Source: Hormiphora californensis (Eukaryota > Ctenophora > Tentaculata > Cydippida > Pleurobrachiidae). From it: a stretch of 64,000 nucleotides of DNA. The notes beneath the pieces were generated by a model. That model searched no databases. It was given only the letters and a program-made list of their open reading frames with translations, and was not told the DNA's origin. Below are positions 55,018 to 64,000 of this stretch, one piece after another. The stretch is from contig CM035352.1 in the NCBI GenBank assembly GCA_020137815.1, forward strand, positions 7,670,905 through 7,734,904, given 5' to 3'. Position 1 is the first letter of the stretch. Each line of letters starts with the position of its first letter. The position numbers and the translations under genes are program-made.

Positions 55018-55230
55018 GTTAGTACTACTAATGTCTAATAGTAGCTAGCAGGAAATGGCCGTGGAAATATGTCCATGTCACCATCAATCACTCTGTAATA
55101 CCAGTGTCGACAGGCCAATGCTCTGATCGCTTGTTTATCGCTGTACTAATACTATTGGTACACTGGTGATTGAGAGTGACACTTCCACGGCCATTTCCTG
55201 CTCTACTATTCGACAATTAGTAGTACTAAC
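55018..55230. mobile_element. Foldback / MITE-like inverted repeat (213 bp)
   Basis: GTTAGTACTACTAAT at the left end is inverted as ATTAGTAGTACTAAC at the right end. The match continues inward through AGCAGGAAATGGCCGTGGAA for about 80 bp per arm with small gaps. There is no ORF. Confidence 0.65.
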
Positions 55231-55319
55231 ATGGCCGATACAGTGCGTGCAGTGTTTTAATAGGTCACGGTAGATGTTTGTCACTACTCACAAGCATAAA
55301 TTGAGTGATGCAGGGTGTT

Positions 55320-55555
55320 GTAATTAATGTACCTGTAATTGTAAAATGTACCTGTAAATATACTTTTAAATGTACTTGAGCTTGAAAACGTAATTGTAAA
55401 ATGTAAATGTACATGAAAATGTACTTGTTAAATGTAAATGTACTTGAAATGTACTTGTAAAATGTACTTGTTAAATGTAAATGTACTTGAAAATGTAATT
55501 GAAAATGTACTTGTAAAATGTAAAATGTAAATGTACTTGACAAAATTTGGCCACG
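55320..55555. repeat. AT-rich tandem repeat
   Basis: Irregular repeats of AAATGTACTTGTAAAATG and AAATGTAAATGTACTTG. The minus-strand frame across it is repeat-derived. Confidence 0.75.
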
Positions 55556-55992
55556 TAGGGCGCGAACAGAGGAGCGTGCCGGTAACAGTAACACGCGAGA
55601 CTTTTTTACAAACACTACAGAAAGTGCCGCGCAGATTTAATGTTTTCCAAATCATCCGGCCGCGCGGCTCAAACGTCACTCGCCGCGACAGCAGATGTCT
55701 TCTTTTTTTTTCTTTTCTTTTTTTTCGCTCTTTTTTCGCTCTTTTTTCTCCTCTCACTACGCCCGTGTTCCATGTGCCTGATTCTCAGCTATCTCATGAT
55801 CGTGCCATAGCATGGGATGGCAGCCATGAAACCCTTCTGATAGCCAGAACTAGAATGTGTCATTTCCGAGCCAAATTGTAGAATAATTTGAGTTTTGTCA
55901 GCCCCTGAATTTTAAATTTCGTCCCCCGTGTCACAAATTCTTTCAGAGAACTAACCCTCTTGCATATTTAAGGGATCTAACTGTAGAAAATC

Positions 55993-57825
55993 ATGGCAGA
56001 GGTTGTAGAGCTTGTGGCAGACGGGAAACAGAGGTTGACACTGAATGATATTATCAATCTGACTGAGGTTGCGGAGGAAACGGCCACAAAAGAATTAGAT
56101 TTGTTAAAAGAAAAGACCGTGGTAGCTACTTCAGATGTTGATGATACTTCCCCTTTATTTGGCATTGATGCGATGAAGTTGCAGGCCCAAATTGCAAAAG
56201 GAATGGACTACGACCAGAGGAAGAATAGCAACCTTTCAAACTGGTCAAAAGTGTGTTACCATGGTGACTATGATGCTGTGAAACATCTCATGTCTGGTAG
56301 GACCGCAGAGGAAAAGTGGCATTTGATTGAAACAAAGGAATCCTTGATGAGATTCAGCAGCTTGTTCCACGTTGTTAAGGGTGCCTGCAAGAAGGGCAAA
56401 GAGGGGCATATTAAAATAGCGAGGTTGTTGCTTGAGAACGCTGCAAATCCCAACACTCGTGATGTGGGTGGATCGACACCCCTTCACTACTGTACCTCCC
56501 AGTTTGGTAATGCCACAACCCTGGCTATTGCCAAACTGCTGATACAACACGGTGCTGATGTTAACACAAGGAACAGATTCGGTGCTACAGCCCTCTTTGA
56601 ACCTTGTATCACTAGAAAGTACGAGTTCGTGGAATTCTTGGTTCTGAACAGGTGTAACCCTGCCATTCAAGAGAATTTTGGAGTCAGCTGTTTCTCGTAC
56701 GCAACACTGGATCAGCGACTCCGGGCTATATTCAGCAAGGGAGCTAAGGTACAAGCTGAACTGGATATCCTACAAGGTCGGGAGGGTGCTACCATTCAGA
56801 GCAAGTGCAGCAACTGTACCAAGGTGGTAAACAAGAGAGTTGGATGCCCTAACTGCACCTCAGTCCTCTACTGCAGTGACATGTGTCAAGCTAAACACTG
56901 GAACAAGATACACCAAGTGGAGTGTGTCTCCTGCACCAACTGTGGGGAGAGCAGGGAGGTATTGAGGAAATGTAGCGGGTGCAAGACCGTCCAGTATTGT
57001 TGTGTGGCATGCCAGAAAGCAGACTGGAAGGCACACAAAAGGGCCTGTAGAGAGAGTCAGGCGAGGGATGTGGGGAGATGCCTGGTGTTTAAACCGGTTG
57101 CTATTAAGGAGGGCCAGGGAGCTGTTATGGTGGAGGACTGGTGGGGAGGGAAAGGATAGGAGGACCAAAGTTAAAATTGAGGTAATTAGCTCTGTCCAAC
57201 AAATACATCAACTGTTATTCTCTGTTAGTCTGTATAATCGGGGCCGTTTCAAGGCCATGATATACTCTCACTTAGGAAAAGTTTGTGTAGCCCACACTGC
57301 ACTTTAGCGAGTGAGTGTTTGGCAGAGCAAGGGAAACTGGACAGTTATAACCCTGAATATTTTCAGATTGTATACGACACTAAAGGTGTAAGAAGTGACT
57401 ATCCAATGACTGTTACCGACAAGTCTAAAACCTACCAATCCTGCATTCTCCCTACTGGTAAGAGATAGATATTTGGTGAAATGTATTTCACCCTGCTACT
57501 ATTATTTATCTGAAACACTAGAATGAGAGTATCTTTGTTTCGAAATATGTTTGATCATCAGGCTTCTTCTCACCTGTTCTCATACTTTTATTGACTGGTC
57601 ACTAGACACATCCAAACTAATGTAGGAGAGGAATATACATCTCCTAAAGATTTACTATCCTATCTAATCCCACTCTTACTTTCAGAGAGCGACTACCCTA
57701 AGTTGTTTAGTCTGATCACTGAGAAAGGTTATGGTGCAGTGACCATGTATTTTGAGGCAACTATGAAGCCCTCTACTGGTGAACTACTGGTCAATATCTC
57801 CAACTCGTTCCCCGAGACTTGGTAA
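55993..57825 (+). CDS. Ankyrin-repeat protein with two MYND-type zinc fingers
   Basis: The first exon runs from ATG at 55993 (MAEVVELVADGKQR). Ankyrin repeats occupy about residues 110-240 (RLLLENAANPNTRDVGGSTPLHY; LLIQHGADVNTRNRFGATAL). Two consecutive MYND-like Cys/His clusters follow: CSNCTKVV...CPNCTSVLYCSDMC...HWNKIHQVEC (about 272-312) and CTNCGESREVL...CSGCKTVQYCCVAC...DWKAHKRAC (about 315-353). MYND fingers usually bind Pro-rich peptides, so a scaffold or adaptor role is likely (inference). The frame breaks by +1 at 57157 and again ambiguously near 57305. Coding resumes as SECLAEQGKLDSYN to a donor after 57462. The last exon 57686-57825 joins in phase and ends in FPETW. An extra small intron between 57180 and 57260 is possible. 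Confidence 0.72.
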
Positions 57826-57853
57826 CCATGGTAACCATAGTAACCATAGTAAC
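57822..57853 (+). promoter_or_regulatory. Three overlapping RFX X-box consensus matches
   Basis: GTAACCATGGTAAC at 57822-57835, then GTAACCATAGTAAC at 57831-57844 and 57840-57853, with a 9-bp period. Each fits GTNRCC(2)RGYAAC exactly. They overlap the stop codon and 3' UTR of the ankyrin/MYND gene and lie about 330 bp upstream of the KDM2-like start. Confidence 0.5.
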
Positions 57854-58180
57854 CATAGTATCCATTGGACTTGATTTATCTGACAACGCCCGCTTTATAT
57901 GTTTTATTAATTTAAATGTAACTTATTGGTTTTGAATTTTGAAAATTAGTATTATTTTCTACACTTTTCTACGTCATTTTGTACAAAATTTATACAGGGC
58001 TTTGACATTTACGTTATGTTTATACTTAATTAATATCTGTTTCCATTTGAATTTTTCTAATTCTGGAGTTTTAATAAGCTACCCAAACTTCCCTCAACCC
58101 TCCGCCAACTACACGTTCTCTCACCCCCTCTCTCTTTAATAAATACTACTATCTGTTAGCATCTTAGCTGAGACTATGTC

Positions 58181-61100
58181 ATGAGTTCTGATGTTCGGAG
58201 AAGTGGCCGAGCCATTGTAAGTACTTGATCGCAAAAATAACTAGTTTTAGACAATCGTATACAATTATTACATATCTTCTTTTTGAATCCCATATATTCC
58301 CTTGATCCCTTGCTAACCCCCCCCCCCCAGTATCACTAATACCACCTCTCTCCATTACAGAGGCAGTGTGCCCGAAAGTTTTTCAATGAAGATATTGGAC
58401 TAAGTTTGAACACCCATGCAATTACAACATTTGATTTGAGAGAGAAAGTCACCTCTGACTACTACCTGAGAGACAGCCACCTCGTATCAGAACTAACCCC
58501 CGAAGGTCAGTTATAACAGTTATGTAACGGGGCGGACATTGCTAGTCGTTGTTCTCTTAGTTAAAGTAACAAACTCTCCCTATTGCTATGTCTAGGCATT
58601 TTTGAAGACCTTGTCATGTCACATAGTACAGTCTCTTGTTTTCTACCGAGCTTGCTGTCATTTCTTGTGTTTCAGAGGTCAGCATTCAGAACTTATTCCG
58701 CCGTGGATTCTCAAAGCCATTTGTAGTGCGAGGGGAGACGGGCAAGCCACCTGGTCTTGTGTAAGTGCATGCTTTAATTAACTGATTAATTAATTAGGTA
58801 TATAATTAACTTTGTTAATTAATTTATAGTTACTATAATTAACTCTGTCAATTACTCCAGGGTCCCAGATAGCGATTTCACCGTGACTGACGTTGAGAAA
58901 AATGTTGGTGAGTAGGAGATTTGCTATTGCTAGTTTTCCAGCGCGCCTTGTGAGCAAAGGACCTCTAACTTCGCGCGCACACAGCCTCAATGTTTTGAAG
59001 GTGTCTGTCATTGAACCCTTGACTGGCGATATGGTACCGTTCTTATCAGTTTCACTCCGTTAATTTCACTTTTTTCGGGGTTAGAACATAGAAAATATCC
59101 TCTCTCTCTAACTAACTTTGCTGTGTTGTCTCCCAGTCAGATGTGAGATGGTGAAGCAAGATCTCACCCTACAACTACATCTTCCAGACAGAAGCAAGAT
59201 AATATCTCACCCTACTACTACCTCTCCCAGGTTCCACAAGAAAGGTAGATGTGGTTGAAGTCAGTTCTCAGCGAAGCCTCCAAATGACTATGCACCAATG
59301 GGCCAAATACTTTACCTCTGATAAACGAGAGACATTGTTAAATGTGATTAGTCTGGAGGTGTCCAACACACCGTTAGGGGACCTGGTCTCACCACCTGAT
59401 TTTGTAAAACAGATTGATTGGGTGGAAACTGCCTGGCCTCCCCTCCTGAAGATGTCACAGAGTGTGGGTAGTAACCAGATGAACAAGATGAAATATCCTA
59501 AAGTACAAAAGTAAGCATGATCTACTGCAGTATACTGATCAGATCTATTGTGAAATTGTTAAACACTGTTAAAGATATCCGTATAACAGCTAGGCAATGA
59601 AAACACAATAATATAATATCTCCACCCCTCCCTTGAATTGTTCATACTTTCTTTTTATTCGCGCCGAGCCGGACACAGTGTCAGGCGACTCAACCTCTCC
59701 CTTCTCTAGGTACTGTTTAATGAGTGTGAGAGGTAGTTACACAGACTTCCACCTTGACTTTGGGGGTACCAGTGTGTGGTACCACCTTGTGGATGGTGCC
59801 AAGGTATTCTGGCTCATACCCCCCACTGAGGAACACTTGTCAAAGTTTGTGAAGTGGACACTGGCAGGGAGGCAGAGTGATGTATTCTTCGGAGATATGG
59901 TGTCACAGTGTTATCGGGTGAATCTGTTTGCTGGGGACACTTTCTATCTGCCTGGAGGGTGAGTGTTCTTGAGTATAGGGGTAAGGGTGATTTCAGAAAG
60001 GGATACTTTCTATCTACCTGGAGGGTGAGTTTGTGTTGTGGTGGTGGTATGATAATCCCTGATTAATATCATGACTCTCTTTTCCAAGTCGTGTCACTCA
60101 CTGCTGAGTGTCACTCTCTCCCATGGCCCCGCATCAACCCCTGTGGACCTTATTTCCATTCCCCACGAACCTGCTAATTATATAATACTATAATACCGTC
60201 CCCTAGGTGGATACACGGTGTATACACGCCAAAGAAGAGTCTGGTATTTGGTGGTAATTTCCTACACAGTTATAACATCACTGCCCAGCTTCAGGTGACC
60301 GCTGTTGAAGAGATCACTAAAGTTCCATCTAGGTAAATATCTAGCGTGTGAGGGTAGACATAGTCGATCCTGTGTGGGCGATGGGAATTTAATAACACAG
60401 CGAATAGAAGTGGAAGATTATAATGGCGACCTTTTTAACTCTATTTCCCCCAGATACCTGTATCCGTATCTTCTAAACTCCATTCCCCCCCCCCCCCCAG
60501 ATATCTGTACCCGTATTTTGTCGAGATGACATGGTTTGTGTTGGACAAGTACCGGAGATATCTGAAACAGTGTGAACACAAGGGCAAAGGTACAAACAGA
60601 GTCACACATTATACCAGTCACACATGCTCAGTGGTCTCCTGATAGTCTCGCTCTGGCTACCGAACCATCACAAAGCGTGATTTTATAAAATAAATTGACG
60701 GTTTGAGCCACACAACTACATGTTCTAAAAGAGCCGCAGTATTACCCCTTCCATCTATTTCAGGTAATGCAGTGCTATTGGAGCAAGAGGTAGAAGGGAT
60801 GACATTGTTACTCTCTAGAATTCAGGACACCCCCTACTTCCAGGAGGCAGTTCCTGTACAGATCGCCGACCCTCAACTACTTCTAAAGGTATTATCTTAG
60901 ACAACACGTTACATTTTGTTCAGCCAACACGTTACATTTTGTTCAGGCTGTTTCATGCGATCCCCCCTCTAGCTCTCTGGAGGACTTGAAACAGTAATAG
61001 CTACCTCCCCCGAAATAAGTAATCACTACAAGTTACAACAGTACAACAAAAACTCTCCAGGAAGTGAAGGACTTGCTGTACGCGACGGAGCGAGACAATG

Positions 61101-63429
61101 AGATATCGGATTACTCTGAACCAATACTAAGCCCTGCCCGAAACAAACCTGACACATCAGAATCAAGGAAATCCTATAATGTAAGAATATAATACCAGCT
61201 TCCCTCCCGACAGCCCCCTCTTAGTGAGCCCTGGTGATTAATCACTCAGTAAATATTCTCATTCCCCCCCCCGTTCAGATGCGGCTGATAACTCGTAGTG
61301 TTCCCCTAAAGACTGCAGCCCCATCTTCTTCTGAGGATGAAGATGAAGATGAAGAAGAGAGTAGCGAGGAGGAGGAAGAAGAGGAAGAGGCGCCACCCCC
61401 ACCCCCTCCTCAACCTGCCTCTCCAATCCTCCTGACATCCTCATCATCCGAGGGGGAGACGGAGGAAGAGGCAGAATCTCCGGTAATTGTTTAGAAAGTC
61501 CTGGGATTCGTATCAACACATGGTTGATGTTAATTGTTAGCGTTATGGTAACCATTGATTTGGTAACCATGGTAACCATATGAGTTATCTCCACAGAGAA
61601 AGAGAAGGAAGATGGAGGCACCCATTTTACCCTCCTACCTGTCAACATTTGGAATAACCGTCCCAAAAACACCAATAAAATCAAATTCAGGTTAGAAAAC
61701 TCTCTCCGAAAGGATCATTATGTCTTGTTTTCTATGCAATAGTTCCGGCCAAGACATGTTCCATAGTTCCCCATGACATGCCACCCCCATCATAACACTC
61801 CCATTACAACCTTTCAGATAAGAAATCCAAACGGAAGCCGCCCCTGATTCGCTGTGGGAAGTGTACCCAATGCATCCAGGGTAACTGTGGAACCTGCAAG
61901 TTCTGTCTTGACATGCCCTGTTTTGGGGGACCAAACAAGCGCCGACACAGTTGCATTCATAGGAAGTGCCTGGCTCAGGTCCGCAGGCCTTCTTGTGAAC
62001 TGTGCTCTAACTCCAGGGAGACTTATTCTGGTGAGTACCGTGACTGTCTGACATGTCTTGCTCGAATTAATATACTAACTCGTTTTCATTGAGTGAACAG
62101 TGAACAGTGAAATACCACTAACTAAGGGGTTCTTCTGTAAATCGACATATTATCATGACAATCGATATATCATGTCAACTGTCTCGTTCACTCACTCACC
62201 TTGTTCAGATTAGCAAATTAGGGATAATGTTGAGGGAGAGTCACAATTCATCAACCACCCTCTCATCCTTGATGATTCACCACTGTGGGATGATATTGTT
62301 CAAGGTTTCAAATCACACAATTCAAATTAGTAACATTTTGTTGGTAGGGTATGAGAGATATGATACAAAAGTTCAAACCAAATCAAACCAAACCAAACCA
62401 AAACAAACTAACCCCAAACCAAACCAAACCATCCTACTCCCCAGACCCTATGTTGAAGTGTTGGGAGTGCCAGCGAAGTCAGCACTGGTCTTGTCAGGGA
62501 GGTGGAGGGGAGGGAGTTCCAGCGGATATCCGATCTACTCTGTGGAGGTGGACCTGTCAAACATGCGAAACAGCAGTCAGTTAATTAACCAGTAATTATA
62601 ATTAGTAGCAATAATACTAGTAGTAATTGCCCCAATTAGTTAATTAACAGTAATTGCCCCAACCATGAAACATGATGCCGGTTGTAGAATGTTGTGTCTC
62701 CTGTTTGTGTTTGATAACATTTCTCTTTCCCCACAGAAATCTGAAGAAGTGAAACCCCACCTCCATGGATCCAGTAGTAATGCTGTCGGGAACATTGTAA
62801 GTATATTTAGTATTTACCCTAAATTTAGTTACCACGGTAGTTACCTTGGTTACCATGGTTACCACGGATGTTGCCTTGGTTACCATGGTTACCACGGTAG
62901 TTACCTTGATTGCCACAGTAGTTACCTCAGTTACCATGGTAGTCACAATGGTTACCACGGATACAATTTAACTAATCACGGCTATAATTCCCCAGTTTTC
63001 CAAGTTCTCCACAGTATCTGAGTCACCCTCTAAGCCAGCTGCACCCCTCGCCCCACACTCTGTAATATCTCCCTCCTGTTCCACAACTACCAAGATTAAC
63101 CTGGCACCCATCCAACAGATAGCTTCACACATCGTAAGTAACTGTTATTTTTAGTCAGACGGTCAGTCCAGTTTTTTAAGACGGATCCTAATCTTGTGTT
63201 ATAGCTCACACTGCATTTTATTTCTGTGAGGGTTCGGCAGATCAAGGCAGATCACCCCTATATAATACACAGCAATATAACAACAAGGTCATTAATAAAA
63301 TATATTTTCCCCCAGGTGAGCAAGTTGCAGAAGTGTGAAACTCTGGGAGACCAGACTGAAAACCTTCCTGCTCCACCATCCCTAACCTACCACCCTTCTT
63401 CACACGAAACTAAGAAAGAGGAACCGTAA
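58181..63429 (+). CDS. KDM2: KDM2-type JmjC/CXXC/PHD histone demethylase, no F-box seen
   Basis: Removes methyl groups from H3K36, recruited to CpG DNA by CXXC (family knowledge). Exons: 58181-58216, 58361-58505, 58676-58760, 58861-58907, 59231-59510, 59710-59958, 60207-60332, 60501-60589, 60764-60888, 61061-61180, 61279-61482, 61597-61690, 61818-62030, 62445-62579, 62737-62796, 62996-63133 and 63316-63429. All borders are GT-AG and phases agree. The N-terminal FTVTDVEKNVG and YPKVQKYCLMSVRG match KDM2. The JmjC core TDFHLDFGGTSVWYH supplies HxD, and GWIHGVYTP carries the second His. The CXXC zinc finger is KCTQCIQGNCGTCKFC... CFGGPNKRRHSC, then a PHD-like cluster MLKCWECQRSQHWSC... CQTC. Animal KDM2 normally continues into an F-box and LRRs; here the frame ends in HETKKEEP. 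There are no frame breaks in any exon. Confidence 0.87.
61563..61576 (+). promoter_or_regulatory. RFX X-box consensus match in a KDM2 intron
   Basis: GTAACCATGGTAAC fits GTNRCC(2)RGYAAC exactly. A half-site GGTAACCATTG lies 17 bp upstream. Confidence 0.4.
62840..62892 (-). promoter_or_regulatory. Cluster of RFX X-box consensus matches in a KDM2 intron
   Basis: On the minus strand, exact matches to GTNRCC(2)RGYAAC lie at 62840-62853, 62849-62862, 62870-62883 and 62879-62892. They sit in a degenerate GTTACC(A/T)(T/C)GG repeat filling about 62825-62960 of the intron. Confidence 0.45.
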
Positions 63430-63482
63430 CCATGGCAACTACACGTAACCATGGCAACCTACCTATTGGTAACCATGGCAAC
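63426..63482 (+). promoter_or_regulatory. Three RFX X-box consensus matches at the KDM2 3' end
   Basis: GTAACCATGGCAAC occurs at 63426-63439, 63445-63458 and 63469-63482. The first overlaps the KDM2 stop codon at 63427-63429. Each is an exact consensus match and is not a simple continuous repeat, because spacers differ. Confidence 0.5.
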
Positions 63483-64000
63483 CACACCTACAAAACTATT
63501 GCAGATTACTGCAGTATCCACGGGCTTTGTTAGTCTTGGAACTATTTGATAAGCGATTGAGTAAATACAGTTATTTGGTTTAAGTTGAGATATTCAAGCT
63601 CGTAACAATTTTAAAAGGAGCAGTTATTCTAATTCAGTATTCGGGTGATCTGTGTACAAATTCTCTCGAATCATCTGCTAAAATATGGCAGTGCTACTGC
63701 TACCATACCACCGCCGGTATATTATCATTTTCCGTGACCTGTAAGTGTGAAAGGCAGATTTCAAAACGTACCCTGTTATTTGAGTTACGAATCTGTACAT
63801 TAAGTTTTAACTATTTTCAAAAACCCCTGAGAACGAGTTATTTTCTGTGTTTCACGGAACGGAATTCCCATTTATAACTAAACGAGCCGGCGCGGACATC
63901 GATGTTAAAATTAGCGAAAGGGAGCCGCGCATCGCGCGCGTATTTTCAGTTTTAAAAATTGAAGAAGAAGCTTTACTTGAAATCACAATTTTTCTGCAAA
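63483..64000. other. 3' flank of KDM2, nothing identified
   Basis: AT-rich sequence ending in a CG-rich patch (GCGCGCG at about 63936). No gene, RNA or repeat was recognised before the window edge. Confidence 0.4.

Overview
The window is nuclear DNA of an animal. It carries spliceosomal GT-AG introns (mostly about 50-250 bp) and animal-type genes: axonemal dynein heavy chain DNAH10, a FAM47E-like protein, the histone chaperone HIRA, the CCCH/RING protein Unkempt, a KDM2-type JmjC/CXXC demethylase, an ankyrin/MYND protein and a divergent 7TM receptor. Fairly compact genes, long (CT/GA)n arrays and many small DNA transposons suggest an early-branching marine invertebrate, for instance a sponge. 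This is inference; no marker in the window fixes the species.

Layout. 1-984 (-): last exons of an unidentified gene. 985-6410: no convincing gene, with GA/CT-rich satellites. 6411-8303 (-): FAM47E-like gene. 8709-26237 (-): DNAH10, ten introns in the tail region and then one intron-free stretch of about 10 kb coding the motor. Its last intron holds two head-to-head copies of a TA-flanked MITE. 26391-26798 (-): small unknown gene. 27080-28282: palindrome containing a reverse-transcriptase ORF tail. 28547-30969 (+): HIRA. 31833-51296 (+): Unkempt, with an intron or gap of about 14 kb filled with (CT)n arrays, a TA-MITE, a hAT-like element, a tRNA-SINE, a 51-bp minisatellite and a degraded-looking homopolymer-rich block. 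A second hAT-like copy sits in a later intron. 52641-54155 (-): 7TM receptor. 55993-57825 (+): ankyrin/MYND gene. 58181-63429 (+): KDM2-like gene. 63430-64000: 3' flank with nothing identified.

Two themes cross the window. First, conserved genes on both strands contain about 37 single-base frame breaks, nearly all in the +1 direction and clustered in short blocks. Protein conservation resumes perfectly on either side. Insertion-type consensus errors are the simplest explanation; pervasive +1 frameshifting is the exciting alternative. Second, intron boundaries are repeatedly embedded in local tandem duplications, so decoy splice sites lie beside the real ones. Perfect RFX X-box consensus matches are also clustered between 57.8 and 63.5 kb.

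Functionally, DNAH10 is ciliary, and the FAM47E-like and 135-codon genes lie beside it on the same strand. HIRA and KDM2 act on chromatin. Unkempt is an RNA-binding translational regulator. I see no operon-like logic beyond this adjacency.
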